A DNA stretch of 36,609 nt, taken from Candidatus Kryptoniota bacterium (GTDB taxonomy: Bacteria > Bacteroidota > Ignavibacteria > Kryptoniales > JAKASW01). This document shows, piece after piece, positions 1 to 8,908 of this stretch. The DNA is taken from positions 1 through 36,609 of the forward strand of contig JAHECO010000038.1 of the NCBI GenBank assembly GCA_024641705.1. The letters run 5' to 3'. Each line of letters opens with the position of its first letter. Within the stretch, counting starts at the first letter, position 1. Under the pieces are notes generated by a model that worked only from the letters and a program-made list of their open reading frames with translations, did not search any database and was not told the origin of the DNA. Made by a program: the position numbers and the translations under genes.

Positions 1-430
1 CGATCGATGCTACCCCGACGACTGTTCCTCTGCGGGATTTTACAAGGTCGACGACCTCCTTCACGCTTCCGCCAGTAGTAACGACATCCTCACAAACGAG
101 GACGCGCTCGCCCTCGTTTATAGAGAACCCGCGCCGCAGAGACATTGAGGTGTCTTCCCGCTCGGCGAATATCCCCCGCACGCGCAGCTGCCGGGCCACT
201 TCCTGCCCAACCATGATGCCGCCAATAGCCGGGGCGACGACGACATCAACGCCCTGGTCTTTGAAATGTGCGGCAATCTCCCCGCACAGAAGCTCATTAT
301 GTTCGGGGTATTGCAGAACTTTCGCGCATTGGAAATACTCCGGGCTGTGGAGCCCGCTTGTAAGCCGGAAATGCCCATGCTGAAGCGCTTCCGTCGACCG
401 GAATAGTCCGAGTATCTTTTCTTTTTCCAT
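1..430 (-). CDS. pyrE: Orotate phosphoribosyltransferase (partial, C-terminus beyond window)
   Basis: This enzyme transfers a phosphoribosyl group from PRPP to orotate to give OMP in de novo pyrimidine synthesis. The reading frame starts at an ATG at 428-430 and runs off the left edge, giving about 143 residues. The N-terminus has the substrate-binding stretch [28 protein letters not shown] segment follows, and then the PRPP-binding motif [17 protein letters not shown] near residues 110-126. This is the usual order in PyrE. It is the last gene of the minus-strand clpS-alaS-GGGPS-gmhA-phhB block, 62 nt after phhB. The missing part is only the C-terminal third, so the identification is firm. 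Confidence 0.93.
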   Translation of the reverse strand, partial: MEKEKILGLFRSTEALQHGHFRLTSGLHSPEYFQCAKVLQYPEHNELLCGEIAAHFKDQGVDVVVAPAIGGIMVGQEVARQLRVRGIFAEREDTSMSLRRGFSINEGERVLVCEDVVTTGGSVKEVVDLVKSRRGTVVGVASI

Positions 431-492
431 CAGTCCCTGTTCTTTTGTAAATGCCCGACGGCGGTTGAGTCCAATACTATTCCCGGGCGGAG

Positions 493-774
493 TTATGCTC
501 CGAAGAATTTCTCGATTTTCTCAGCAAGGTCGAAGTCCTTTGTCGTCAGACCTTCTTCACTGTGTGTCGTGAGGACTATCCTGACGCGGTTATACTCGAT
601 GGTGATGTCGGGATGGTGCTGGACTCTTTCCGCCTCAAGGGCAATCTTTACGACAAATCCCATCGCCGCCGGGAAGTCGCCGAGTTTGAAGTCTTTCTTT
701 ATGGAATCGCCGGCGAGCTGCCAGCCAGACAGCTTCGACATCCTCGCATCTATTTCCTGCTTCTTGAGTTTCAT
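493..774 (-). CDS. phhB: 4a-hydroxytetrahydrobiopterin dehydratase (PCD/DCoH family)
   Basis: Pterin-4a-carbinolamine dehydratase of 93 residues, the normal family length. In other bacteria it dehydrates 4a-hydroxytetrahydropterin formed by aromatic amino acid hydroxylases, and it is also found where molybdopterin or another pterin is recycled. The family signature is intact: [15 protein letters not shown] with the paired histidines 53-54, then [14 protein letters not shown] with His71 and Asp80. The ATG at 774 follows a GGAGAG ribosome binding site. No aromatic amino acid hydroxylase is in the window, so its real pterin substrate cannot be read from context. Confidence 0.92.
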   Translation of the reverse strand: MKLKKQEIDARMSKLSGWQLAGDSIKKDFKLGDFPAAMGFVVKIALEAERVQHHPDITIEYNRVRIVLTTHSEEGLTTKDFDLAEKIEKFFGA

Positions 775-813
775 TTGATGCTCTCCGCTAAACCAGTAAA
801 CCCATGTACGTCA

Positions 814-1398
814 TCAGCCGTAGAGCTCCATCTCAGCGAGTTCGGCGATAATGTGTCCGATCGTGATGTGGCCTTCCTGAATCCTCTGCGTGTTTTCGGA
901 TGGGACAACGATAGGGAGATCGCATTGGGATTTCAGTTTACCGCCGTCTTTCCCGAGGAGGCCGATAACGGTCATGCCGTTCTCGTGAGCTTTCTGGGCA
1001 GCCCTTAGGATATTCTCCGAATTGCCGCTAGTCGAAATCGCGACAAGCACGTCCCCTTTACGCCCGAGCGCCTCCACGAGACGCGCGAACGTGTTTTCAA
1101 AACCTATGTCGTTTCCGCCCGCTGTCATGGCTGATGAGTCCGTTGTGAGGGCAATGGCGGGAAGCCCCTTTCTCTTAATCTCATGGTTGAGGCGGATCGT
1201 AAATTCGGTGGCGATATGCTGAGAATCGGCCGCGCTCCCGCCGTTACCACAGAACAATATCTTGCTGTCGTTCTTCAGCGCATCCCTGACGATCGTCACC
1301 GCGCGCGAGATTTCTTCAAAGCATGAATTCAAGATCGCTTTCTTCGTTGCCGCACTTTCCTCGAGAGATTCCCTGATGAACTTCGTGCGATCTACCAC
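814..1398 (-). CDS. gmhA: Phosphoheptose isomerase (sedoheptulose 7-phosphate isomerase)
   Basis: A single SIS-domain protein of 194 residues that converts sedoheptulose 7-phosphate to D-glycero-D-manno-heptose 7-phosphate, the first step to the heptoses of the LPS inner core. The phosphosugar-binding loop FCGNGGSAADSQHIATEF is near residues 49-66 and contains the His and Glu of the GmhA active site. A second phosphate loop ISTSGNSENI and the C-terminal RIQEGHITIGHIIAE with the catalytic His are present. The start is GTG at 1398, about 10 nt after an AAGGAG site; no ATG lies nearby in frame. Its presence supports a Gram-negative envelope with heptose-containing LPS. Confidence 0.93.
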   Translation of the reverse strand: MVDRTKFIRESLEESAATKKAILNSCFEEISRAVTIVRDALKNDSKILFCGNGGSAADSQHIATEFTIRLNHEIKRKGLPAIALTTDSSAMTAGGNDIGFENTFARLVEALGRKGDVLVAISTSGNSENILRAAQKAHENGMTVIGLLGKDGGKLKSQCDLPIVVPSENTQRIQEGHITIGHIIAELAEMELYG

Positions 1399-1449
1399 TA
1401 TACGAATACTCCTTTCCCTGTCAATTTTTCTTGGTGTTCGGGATCGCGA

Positions 1450-2214
1450 CTAAACGACAGTCGTGACCGGTTGCTTAATGTGAACGGCCTTTGCGAATTC
1501 CCTCAGCCGGTTTGAGTTGCCGTCGTGTTCGAAGAAGTTTCCTGTAACGATGAAAGAGGCGCCAGCCTGGGCCAGTTCACGGGCTTTTTCCGGGTTCCTT
1601 ATGCCGCCACCGACGATCACGGGGATGTTTACCGCCCTGGCGACCTTCTGTACCATCTCACCCGGCACACTCTCGTTTGCACCGCTTCCCGCCTCGAGAT
1701 ACACCAGCTTCATACCGAACATCTCCGCGGCCATGGCATATGCGGCCGCAATTTCCGGCTTCTCCCTCGGGATCGGGAAGCTGTCGGACATGAAATGCGC
1801 GGAAGTGAGTTTGCCGGATTCCACGAGCAAATAAGCCATGGCTATCGTCTCCAGCTTATGCTGCCTGATGAGAGGCGCCGCATGGACATGATTGCCGACT
1901 ATCAGGTCGGTATTTCTCGACGCGAGAACCGAGAGGAAGAGTATCGCGTCCGCCTGCCCGGATATCTGGAAGAGACTCCCCGGAAAAATTATTACCGGGA
2001 CCTTCGCATGTTTCTTTATCTCTCCCAGCGACTTTTCAAAAACGTCTCGCGTCATGAGGCTGCTGCCGACAAGAAAGGCGTCGACGCCGGAGTTCTGCGC
2101 GTGTTTGACGATATTGCCGAGGTTTTCATTTGCAAGCTTATCGGGGTCCAGAAGCAACAGGAACCCGGCCCCCTTGCGCCCGCGGATATCAAGAAGGTAC
2201 TCGAATGTTTTCAT
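1450..2214 (-). CDS. Geranylgeranylglyceryl phosphate synthase family protein (PcrB/GGGPS group II type)
   Basis: A 254-residue TIM-barrel prenyltransferase. The family joins a polyprenyl diphosphate to sn-glycerol 1-phosphate to make an ether lipid precursor; bacterial members occur in Firmicutes (PcrB, heptaprenyl) and in Bacteroidota and relatives (geranylgeranyl type). Visible marks are LLLLDPDK near residue 20, a VGSSLM loop, YLEAGSGA near residue 170, and the phosphate-binding VGGGIRNPEKA near residue 200. The ATG at 2214 has an AGGAGG site 5 nt upstream, and the gene begins 7 nt after the alaS stop, so it is probably cotranscribed with alaS. Prenyl chain length cannot be decided from sequence alone. 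Confidence 0.9.
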   Translation of the reverse strand: MKTFEYLLDIRGRKGAGFLLLLDPDKLANENLGNIVKHAQNSGVDAFLVGSSLMTRDVFEKSLGEIKKHAKVPVIIFPGSLFQISGQADAILFLSVLASRNTDLIVGNHVHAAPLIRQHKLETIAMAYLLVESGKLTSAHFMSDSFPIPREKPEIAAAYAMAAEMFGMKLVYLEAGSGANESVPGEMVQKVARAVNIPVIVGGGIRNPEKARELAQAGASFIVTGNFFEHDGNSNRLREFAKAVHIKQPVTTVV

Positions 2215-2221
2215 TGGCCTC

Positions 2222-4825
2222 CTACTTTAATAGCTGCCTCACTATCTCGGGCACGCTGTCCACGGCTTCGCGTATTTTGAATTGATCTCTGCCGCCCGCC
2301 GTGGCAAAATTCGGTCGTCCGCCGCCGCCGCCGCCCACCTTGCGTGCCACCTCATTTACAATTTTACCGGCATGAAGGCGTTTCTCCGATATCGCGTCCT
2401 GTGACACGCTTGAAACAAACATCGCTTTGTCCTGGATCTTGCTTCCGAGCACTACAACACCGCTTCCGAGTTTGTCCTTCAGATGATCCGCCACTTGTTT
2501 CAGCTCGTCATCCGAATCGACCTCGACCAGCCCGTACACGACCCTGACACCGTCGACCGTGCCGGCGCCGTTCGATCCGTCCAACAGCTCTTCCGCTGCC
2601 GACATGGCAGTGCGCAGGCGATAACCGCTTAATTCCTTTTCGAGGCTCCTGATCCTTTCGACCAGTTCGTCTCTTTCCTTTTCTTTTTCATCGGCCCTTG
2701 CCATCAGGTTCTCTATCACTTTCTCGACGCCACCGCCGGTGACGGCTTCTACCCTTCTCACGCCGCTCGCGATGCTGGCCTCGGTAATGACTTTGAAGAA
2801 GCCGATCTCACTCGTGTTCCTGACGTGGGTACCGCCGCAGAATTCCATCGAGAAGTCACCGAACTGGACGACGTTTACCTTGTCCCCGTATTTATCGCCG
2901 AAGAAGGCCAGCGCACCCATCTTGCGCGCCTGGTCGTATGGAATACTGCGATGATGGGTCAGCTCGATTCTCTCAAGAATCTTGTCGTTTACGATCTGTT
3001 CGATATCCCGGAGCTCTTCCTGGCTGACTTTCTTATGGTGTGTGAAATCAAAGCGCAGATGGCCCGGATCGACGAGCGATCCCGCCTGGTGAACGTGAGT
3101 GCCGAGAATATTTCTGAGTGCGGCATGGAAGAGATGCGTCGCGGAATGGTTACGCATGATCTCGAGCCTTCGCCTGGCATCCACCTGGGCCACGACGTCG
3201 TTGCCGACGCGGAGCATATCGTCCGAGCTCCCCTCCAGCACATGTACGATCTTGTCGTCAACTTTCACGAGGTCCACGACCGGAAGGGACTTCTCGGGCG
3301 TCTTTATCACGCCGGTGTCGTCCACCTGCCCGCCTGACTCCGCGTAGAAAGGAGTCTTGTCGAGGAGAACATAGTGCTCGCTTCCAACATGCTTCAAACC
3401 GACGATCTTCGCCGAGTTCTGGACCGTATCGTAGCCGGTAAATTCACTCTTTGCATCTCTCACCAGTTCGTCGAGATGGACGTCTTCGGTAAGATTGATA
3501 TTGAAAGTCTTCTTCGTCGCTTCGCGAGACCGATCCTGCTGCTCCTGCATCAGCGTTTCGAATCCCGCCATGTCGATAGAGAAGCCGCGTTCCTGCGCGA
3601 TGAGGTTCGTCAGGTCGGCCGGGAATCCGTAAGTGTCGTAGAGCTTGAAGACGTCTTCGCCCGGGATCTGCTTCGAACCCGATTTCTTGACCCGGCTCGC
3701 CACCTCTTCGAATATTTCCAATCCGCGGTCCAGAGTCTGGTTGAAGCTCTCCTCCTCTGATTTGATGACCTCCTTTATCCTGTCCCTGGCCGATACGATC
3801 TCCGGATAGGCGCCACCCATATTGCCCGCGAGGACATCCACGAGCCTATATATGAAGGGCTCGCGTGCGTCGAGGTTTCGTGCATACCTTGAGGCACGGC
3901 GCAAAATCCGCCTCAGAACATACCCTCGTCCCTCGTTCGAAGGGTTGGCATTATCGGCGATCGCAAACGTCAAGGCACGGACGTGGTCGGCAATCACGCG
4001 CATCGCGACCCGGTTCCGTTCTCCTTTATATTTCTTTCCTGTAAGCTTCTCAATTTCCGCAAGGATTGGAGTGAAGACGTCGGTATCGTAATTGGACCGC
4101 TTCCCCTGAAGCACAGAAACCACCCGTTCGAAGCCCATTCCCGTATCGACGTGCTTTGCCGGAAGGGTCTCGAGCTCGCCGGATGCGTCTCGATTGTACT
4201 GTATGAACACAAGGTTCCAGAGCTCGATGTACCGGGCACAGCCGTCGACATTTACGCCGTGTTTGTGATCCTTCGAGCACAGTCCATCACCCAGATCTAT
4301 GTGTATCTCCGAACAGGGTCCGCACGGCCCGGTCTCGCCCATTTCCCAGAAGTTCTGTTTCGCACCGAATTTCATGATCCTGGCAGGATCGATATCGGTC
4401 ACCTTCTTCCACAATTCCAGCGCCTCGTCGTCGCTCTCGAAAACGGTCGCGTAGAGTTTGTCCTTCGGAAGCTTCCACACTGCGGTGAGGAGCTCCCAGG
4501 CCCATTCGATCGCTTCCTTCTTGTAATAATCGCCGAACGACCAGTTGCCAAGCATCTCGAAGAAAGTATGGTGGTAGGTATCATGGCCCACTTCCTCGAG
4601 ATCGTTGTGCTTCCCGCTGACGCGGATACACTTCTGGTAATCGACCGCCCTCGTGTAGTCGCGCTTTCCCTTGCCAAGGAAAACATCCTTGAACTGGTTC
4701 ATCCCCGCATTGGTGAACAGCAAAGTCGGGTCGTCATAAGGCACAACCGGAGCACTGGGTACAGATCTATGTCCGTGCTTTTCGAAAAATTTTACGAAAC
4801 TCTCACGTACTTCGTTTGAATTCAT
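2222..4825 (-). CDS. alaS: Alanyl-tRNA synthetase
   Basis: Full-length AlaS (867 residues from ATG 4825), which charges tRNA-Ala and edits mischarged Ser and Gly. The class II catalytic core starts with the N-terminal SFVKFFEKHGH segment and continues through VVPYDDPTLLFTNAGMNQFK. The editing domain carries the zinc ligands in HSATH (His560, His564) and CGGTH (Cys663, His667). A coiled-coil linker (about 705-740) and a DHHA1-type C-terminal domain ending in GGGGGGRPNFATAGG follow. An in-frame TTG lies one codon before the ATG at 4828; I prefer the ATG. The gene starts 3 nt after the clpS stop, so translation of the two is probably coupled. Confidence 0.97.
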   Translation of the reverse strand: MNSNEVRESFVKFFEKHGHRSVPSAPVVPYDDPTLLFTNAGMNQFKDVFLGKGKRDYTRAVDYQKCIRVSGKHNDLEEVGHDTYHHTFFEMLGNWSFGDYYKKEAIEWAWELLTAVWKLPKDKLYATVFESDDEALELWKKVTDIDPARIMKFGAKQNFWEMGETGPCGPCSEIHIDLGDGLCSKDHKHGVNVDGCARYIELWNLVFIQYNRDASGELETLPAKHVDTGMGFERVVSVLQGKRSNYDTDVFTPILAEIEKLTGKKYKGERNRVAMRVIADHVRALTFAIADNANPSNEGRGYVLRRILRRASRYARNLDAREPFIYRLVDVLAGNMGGAYPEIVSARDRIKEVIKSEEESFNQTLDRGLEIFEEVASRVKKSGSKQIPGEDVFKLYDTYGFPADLTNLIAQERGFSIDMAGFETLMQEQQDRSREATKKTFNINLTEDVHLDELVRDAKSEFTGYDTVQNSAKIVGLKHVGSEHYVLLDKTPFYAESGGQVDDTGVIKTPEKSLPVVDLVKVDDKIVHVLEGSSDDMLRVGNDVVAQVDARRRLEIMRNHSATHLFHAALRNILGTHVHQAGSLVDPGHLRFDFTHHKKVSQEELRDIEQIVNDKILERIELTHHRSIPYDQARKMGALAFFGDKYGDKVNVVQFGDFSMEFCGGTHVRNTSEIGFFKVITEASIASGVRRVEAVTGGGVEKVIENLMARADEKEKERDELVERIRSLEKELSGYRLRTAMSAAEELLDGSNGAGTVDGVRVVYGLVEVDSDDELKQVADHLKDKLGSGVVVLGSKIQDKAMFVSSVSQDAISEKRLHAGKIVNEVARKVGGGGGGRPNFATAGGRDQFKIREAVDSVPEIVRQLLK

Positions 4826-4828
4826 CAA

Positions 4829-5134
4829 TCAGATTTCTATTTGAGTGATAAGGTTAATCTCTTCAAGCACACCGTTGATTCGGAGACAATCTTTCATCGG
4901 ACCCTCATAGACAAGGGCCTTGCCTCTGGCATGTGCCTCTAGGGCGATTGCGCTGGCTTTGTCCGTTCCGCAACCGAGTGCCTTTATCAGCTGTCCGATC
5001 ACTTCCTCAAAAGTATGCCAATCGTCGTTGAACAGAATCACTTTCGCGGGGGTTTGTGATTCGGTCGTCGTTTCTTCAATTTCTAGAGGTTGATTCTCAG
5101 TCTCCTGACCGAAAACACCCGTTAGTCTGGTCAT
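4829..5134 (-). CDS. clpS: ATP-dependent Clp protease adaptor ClpS
   Basis: The N-degron adaptor that delivers proteins with bulky hydrophobic N-termini to ClpAP. The 101-residue protein has a variable acidic N-terminus of about 29 residues and then the ClpS core: VILFNDDWHTFEEVI (Asn-Asp-Asp of the substrate pocket at 36-38) and ALEAHARGKALVYEG with the pocket His-x-x-Gly. The ATG at 5134 has an AGAGGT site 7 nt upstream. It is the first gene of the minus-strand block and sits directly upstream of alaS. No clpA is in the window. Confidence 0.94.
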   Translation of the reverse strand: MTRLTGVFGQETENQPLEIEETTTESQTPAKVILFNDDWHTFEEVIGQLIKALGCGTDKASAIALEAHARGKALVYEGPMKDCLRINGVLEEINLITQIEI

Positions 5135-5150
5135 CGTAAACCTCTGTAAA

Positions 5151-5179
5151 ATATAAACCTAAACGGGGGTCTGATTCAA
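5151..5179 (-). promoter_or_regulatory. Sigma70-like promoter for clpS-alaS block
   Basis: On the minus strand, TTGAAT (5174-5179) and TTATAT (5151-5156) are separated by exactly 17 nt. The predicted start, near 5144, leaves a short leader that still contains the AGAGGT ribosome binding site of clpS. Some FCB lineages use a different consensus (TTG / TAnnTTTG), which lowers confidence. Confidence 0.45.
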
Positions 5180-5387
5180 GATTGATCGGGGGACTAAATC
5201 CGTTATATCGGGCAACCGCGCACGCTTGCCCATCGAATCCTGGCTGCCAGTTCAGAAGCTTCTCAAAAGGCTCATCGCGCAATGACTAACTGCGGCAGCC
5301 TCATCTCTCCCCAGCTCAGCAGCACCCTTTTGAGAGCGTTCCCGGTTGCAACTGCAGATCCGTTCAACTAAATTCACGGAAGTGAAA
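5180..5387. other. Intergenic stretch without a supported gene
   Basis: The non-coding gap between divergent clpS and the gene at 5444 is 309 nt (5135-5443). Beyond the two candidate promoters I see no gene. A 61-codon minus-strand frame here runs into clpS, has no recognisable protein features and is probably chance. A fragment resembling a tRNA T-loop near 5232-5240 lacks the pairing arms of a tRNA. Confidence 0.5.
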
Positions 5388-5417
5388 TTGATGTTGGGAA
5401 TGCATACGCGGTAACAT
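5388..5417 (+). promoter_or_regulatory. Possible promoter upstream of membrane-protein pair
   Basis: TTGATG at 5388-5393 and TAACAT at 5412-5417 with an 18-nt spacer, 26 nt before the ATG at 5444. A small inverted repeat, TTCAC (5373-5377) / GTGAA (5382-5386), lies just upstream of the -35 element and could be an operator. Both are weak matches. Confidence 0.3.
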
Positions 5418-5443
5418 ACCTACACCGATAGAGGAGCAACACC

Positions 5444-6442
5444 ATGGCTTCGACTATTTCACCGATGACGCTCGGGGATATTTTCGACAGAACTTTCTCG
5501 ATGATCGGGAAGACGTTCTGGCGAAACCTGGCAATCGCTTTCACATTCATGATAATCCCGGCGATACTTTTCACGATTTCCGCTCATCGATTTTATTCAT
5601 CCATGCCCGATTTCGGGGGCACGTCCCCAAACCAATCGATAGAGGCGATAGGCCCGTTCATTTCTGGAAGCGTGTATTTCGGAATCGCGTCGCTCCTATT
5701 TGCCCTGGGGGCCATGATGGCTGAAATCGCGATAACTCTTGTGATCGGCAGGGAGCTCAGTTCCGAGCGGATCGACTATGCGACGGCCCTCCGGTTGACT
5801 TTCGATCGGCGGTGGCTCAACGGAATCGGCGAGGGACTATTGAAGAGCCTTGGTCTATGTGCCTTCGTTGTCGTAGCCACGATTCTCGGCGTAATTATCG
5901 GTGTTTCTGTCGGAAGAGGAAATGGCTCTTCGTCTCCCATCCTCATTCTCTTTACCGTTCTCTTCATTCTCGTTCTCGTGGCGGCATTATTCTACTTCAT
6001 AATCAGACTCTACTTCGCCCTGACCGCCGTTGCGGTTGAAGACCTCGGACCCATCAATGCATTGAAGAAGAGCTGGCATCTCGTCGGGGATCACTGGTGG
6101 AGGACGCTGGGGATATTAATACTCTTTTTCATACTTTCGGGCTTTGCCATATCCGTCGTAACCGTGCCGGTTACTTTCGGAAGCATGTGGAACGAATACA
6201 AGCATTTCTTCACCATGCTTGGGGAAACCGGGGGCCAGGTCGCCCCGTCGCAGCTGAGGCACCTCCAGATGTCGCTCGGTCCTCTGGTCGGAATAAGCAG
6301 CGGATTGAGTTCGCTTTTGAGTCTCCTCATCACGCCTGCCTTCACGGTAGTCATGTACTTCGATCTGAGGGCGCGCCACAATGATTTGCCGGCGCCGGAG
6401 CCACCCGCACCGACGGAAGACGTTCCAGTACAAGTCATCTAG
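5444..6442 (+). CDS. Integral membrane protein, GDPD-associated membrane-domain type
   Basis: A 332-residue polytopic inner-membrane protein. The opening TISPMTLGDIFDRTFSMIGK matches the amphipathic start seen in proteins with the glycerophosphoryl diester phosphodiesterase membrane domain (PF10110-like). About six hydrophobic segments follow (near residues 28-45, 70-100, 125-150, 160-185, 215-245, 285-310), with a proline-rich C-terminal tail. There is no phosphodiesterase catalytic domain, so it is a stand-alone membrane domain of unknown function. The ATG has a clear GAGGAG site 7 nt upstream. It sits just ahead of a CPBP protease, which suggests a two-gene envelope operon. Confidence 0.82.
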   Translation: MASTISPMTLGDIFDRTFSMIGKTFWRNLAIAFTFMIIPAILFTISAHRFYSSMPDFGGTSPNQSIEAIGPFISGSVYFGIASLLFALGAMMAEIAITLVIGRELSSERIDYATALRLTFDRRWLNGIGEGLLKSLGLCAFVVVATILGVIIGVSVGRGNGSSSPILILFTVLFILVLVAALFYFIIRLYFALTAVAVEDLGPINALKKSWHLVGDHWWRTLGILILFFILSGFAISVVTVPVTFGSMWNEYKHFFTMLGETGGQVAPSQLRHLQMSLGPLVGISSGLSSLLSLLITPAFTVVMYFDLRARHNDLPAPEPPAPTEDVPVQVI

Positions 6443-6455
6443 TGTAAAGTGTAAA

Positions 6456-7421
6456 TTGACCGAAGCACCTGAAAGCCTTCCACCGCCGGGCCCGCAACCG
6501 GAATTCGAAGGTTCGTGGGAACGATCAGACAGGAGCCTGACGACGGCCGCTATCCTCGGCCTGATCATCGTAGGGATCATCTACGCCTATGCGGCGGGGT
6601 TCATCAGTTTTATCGCCATAATGCTCCACGGCACCGGAGGGACGGCAGGTGCAAACAAGACATTCGTCGACCTGCTGGCCGCGAAGGCGATTGCCACGAA
6701 AAACCCGATAAGGTACTCGGTGTTCATATCCGAGTTCCTGTTCATGCTTCTCCCGACCGTATGGATAATACGCCGCTGGCACACAAAGGACATTTTCCGA
6801 TATGTGAGGCTCCGGCGCGTGACGGGCACGGAAATACTACTTGCCGTCGTCGCGGCGATCGCCTTCTTCCCCGTCAGCAACGCCATCAGTAATCTTTTTT
6901 TGAGAGAACTCGACTTTCCGGATTTCCTGACGAGAATAAATTCGGAGATATTCACGTCCTATAGCTCGAAAGAAATCGTCTGGGTAATTGTTGTAGTCTG
7001 TGTTACACCTGCGATATGCGAGGAGACGCTGTTCAGAGGTTACCTCCAGAGGACACTTGAACGCACCCTCGGGGCGAAGAGCCTCTTCATCACAGGCATT
7101 ATCTTCGGCTTGTTTCACATGCGCCCGCTGAACCTCGTGTCCCTATCTCTGCTGGGAATGATGATCGGCTTCTTCTTCTACAGAAGCAAGAGCCTCCTTC
7201 CGGGCATGGCTGCCCACTTCACGAACAATTTGATGGCCGTCCTTTCGCTCTACCGGCTGCCGGACGGCAAGCCGAGGATACCCATAATATCGGCGGATCT
7301 GCCTGTGATCGGCTTACTTCTGGCAGCGGCGATAACGGTTGCCCTGCTCGTCCTTTACCGTAAAGAGACTGAGAAAAACTTTGCGGGCGCTGTTGTGGAC
7401 ATGGTACAACAGGCCCCTTGA
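6456..7421 (+). CDS. CPBP family intramembrane metalloprotease (Abi/CAAX type)
   Basis: A membrane-embedded protease of the CPBP/Rce1 family, related to eukaryotic CAAX prenyl proteases and to bacteriocin self-immunity proteins. The three family motifs are present: EETLFRG (Glu189-Glu190 from this start), FGLFHM (His221) and HFTNN (His254, Asn257). There are about eight hydrophobic segments and a proline-rich N-terminus. The longest open frame begins at an ATG at 6381, inside the preceding gene. I place the start at TTG 6456, just after that gene's stop at 6440-6442, because the intervening residues look like read-through. No strong ribosome binding site marks either choice. Confidence 0.87.
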   Translation: MTEAPESLPPPGPQPEFEGSWERSDRSLTTAAILGLIIVGIIYAYAAGFISFIAIMLHGTGGTAGANKTFVDLLAAKAIATKNPIRYSVFISEFLFMLLPTVWIIRRWHTKDIFRYVRLRRVTGTEILLAVVAAIAFFPVSNAISNLFLRELDFPDFLTRINSEIFTSYSSKEIVWVIVVVCVTPAICEETLFRGYLQRTLERTLGAKSLFITGIIFGLFHMRPLNLVSLSLLGMMIGFFFYRSKSLLPGMAAHFTNNLMAVLSLYRLPDGKPRIPIISADLPVIGLLLAAAITVALLVLYRKETEKNFAGAVVDMVQQAP

Positions 7422-7473
7422 AGGTTTCACCGGCACTCGGTAAAGAGACCGGCCGGAGTAGAAAGATTCACAA

Positions 7474-8772
7474 CTAATCCGAAGATTTTGCCGCTGCCGA
7501 GCTGACGATTTCCAGCTTCCGTCCTTTTGTCTCCGGAAAAGTCCATATCCAAATCCCCGTCAGAATGGCGAAGATAGCCGCGAGCGAAATGCCGCCGCTC
7601 AGTCCGTATTTCTCGGCCACAACGGCAATTATTACGGGGGTGAAGAACTGGACGCCCCGGGCAAGATTGAACGCCGAGCCCATGGCAGTGTTCCTGATGC
7701 TCGTCGGGTACAACTCGCTGAACAGCGGCCCGTAACCGCTGAACATACCTGTCCCGAACCCTACGAGGAACATGAACGAGAGAATAACCGCCGGGTAAAC
7801 GACGACCACGTTCCACATGAGCGTAATCATCACCAGGGCAAATGCCATAATGAAAGAGTAGATCGAGTAGGCCGGTCGCCGTCCGAGCCTGTCCGCTACG
7901 AACCCGAAGGAAAGGTAACCCAGGAGCCCGCCTGCCTGAGTGACAAGCATCCACACTGCCGATTTTGCCATGGGGAAATGTCTCTGCTCGTGCAGGTAAC
8001 CGGGGAGCCAGGAATAGGTGAACCAGTAGGCAGACATGTCGAAGATGGCGAGAACCAGGGACTGGGAAAAGAGCCTTCTGTATTCTCTCGAGAAAAGAAG
8101 GAGGAACTTACTTTTCGATTCCTCTTCGACGCTCGTGGATTTGAATCCGCTCTCGGCAATCAGCCTCTTTCGCTCTGCCCAAACGTCAGATTCTGGAAGG
8201 CGTCTTCTTATGACAATGACGAGGACAGCAGGAAGAACGGAGAGCAGGAAACATGCGCGCCAGCCGATAGAGGGTTCGACGAACCCGCCGACGATCGAAG
8301 CAAGTACAATTCCAAAGGGAGCGCCGGTTTGCATGAATGCCGCGTATCTCGCCCTGACTTTAGGCGGAAATGTTTCTCCTACATATGTCTGCCCCGTCGC
8401 CCATTCCCCGCCGACCCCAAGACCGGTGATGATCCTGAAGACGAGGAGTACGAAAAGATTGGGAGCAAACCCGCTGAGGAATGTGCCGACGCTGTATGTC
8501 AGTATCGTCCACTGGAGTACGCTCCGTCGTCCGAACCGATCCGAAAGGATGCCGAAGAGGACGCCCCCGAGTGCCGTGGCGGCCAGAGAGGCTCCCAGGA
8601 TATACGAAAGCTCGACGCGCGATAGGCTGAGCTCATGGCCGATGGGGATAAGGAGAAAGGTGAAAAGGATCAGGTCATAGAAGTCGAAAACCCAACCTGC
8701 CCAGCTCATCAGAAGAATCTCGAAATGGGCTCTGGTAGGCTTTTCCTGCTCGTTCAGAAGGGTGCGTTCCAT
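7474..8772 (-). CDS. MFS transporter (SHS/AAHS-like metabolite:H+ symporter)
   Basis: A 432-residue, 12-segment major facilitator superfamily carrier. The loop 2-3 signature GILSDRFGRR and its half-repeat FVADRLGRRPAY in the second half are clear, as is the RIITGLGVGGEWATG segment typical of metabolite:H+ symporters. A cytoplasmic loop of about 35 residues between helices 6 and 7 (LPESDVWAERKR onwards) divides the two halves. The family takes up sugars, organic acids or aromatic acids; the substrate cannot be named here. The ATG at 8772 has a GAGGA site close upstream. It faces the CPBP gene end to end. Confidence 0.85.
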   Translation of the reverse strand: MERTLLNEQEKPTRAHFEILLMSWAGWVFDFYDLILFTFLLIPIGHELSLSRVELSYILGASLAATALGGVLFGILSDRFGRRSVLQWTILTYSVGTFLSGFAPNLFVLLVFRIITGLGVGGEWATGQTYVGETFPPKVRARYAAFMQTGAPFGIVLASIVGGFVEPSIGWRACFLLSVLPAVLVIVIRRRLPESDVWAERKRLIAESGFKSTSVEEESKSKFLLLFSREYRRLFSQSLVLAIFDMSAYWFTYSWLPGYLHEQRHFPMAKSAVWMLVTQAGGLLGYLSFGFVADRLGRRPAYSIYSFIMAFALVMITLMWNVVVVYPAVILSFMFLVGFGTGMFSGYGPLFSELYPTSIRNTAMGSAFNLARGVQFFTPVIIAVVAEKYGLSGGISLAAIFAILTGIWIWTFPETKGRKLEIVSSAAAKSSD

Positions 8773-8869
8773 GCTTCCTCTTTTCTTCTAAGCCCGGGGC
8801 GCCCTGCCGGCCTCGACTGTCGCCTTGCAGCTTCGCAGTCAGCCTGACAACTTCGACGATGTATTGTTT

Positions 8870-8896
8870 ACCCGCGCGCCACCGGCGGATGCGGGT
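8870..8896 (-). terminator. Hairpin downstream of the membrane-protein/PspC pair
   Basis: ACCCGC (8870-8875) pairs with GCGGGT (8891-8896), and inside it CGCC (8877-8880) pairs with GGCG (8884-8887) around a 3-nt loop. It lies between the stop of the gene at 8909 and the MFS start. No run of T follows on either strand, so intrinsic termination is uncertain. Confidence 0.3.
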
Positions 8897-8908
8897 CGAT
8901 GCCCAACT

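Noticed and set aside
5225-5250. tRNA-like TTCGAATCC / TGCCA fragment
   Set aside because: The flanking bases do not pair as a T-arm and there is no acceptor, D or anticodon arm on either strand.
5097-5282. 61-codon minus-strand frame upstream of clpS
   Set aside because: It overlaps the clpS start and its promoter, has no ribosome binding site and no protein-like pattern.
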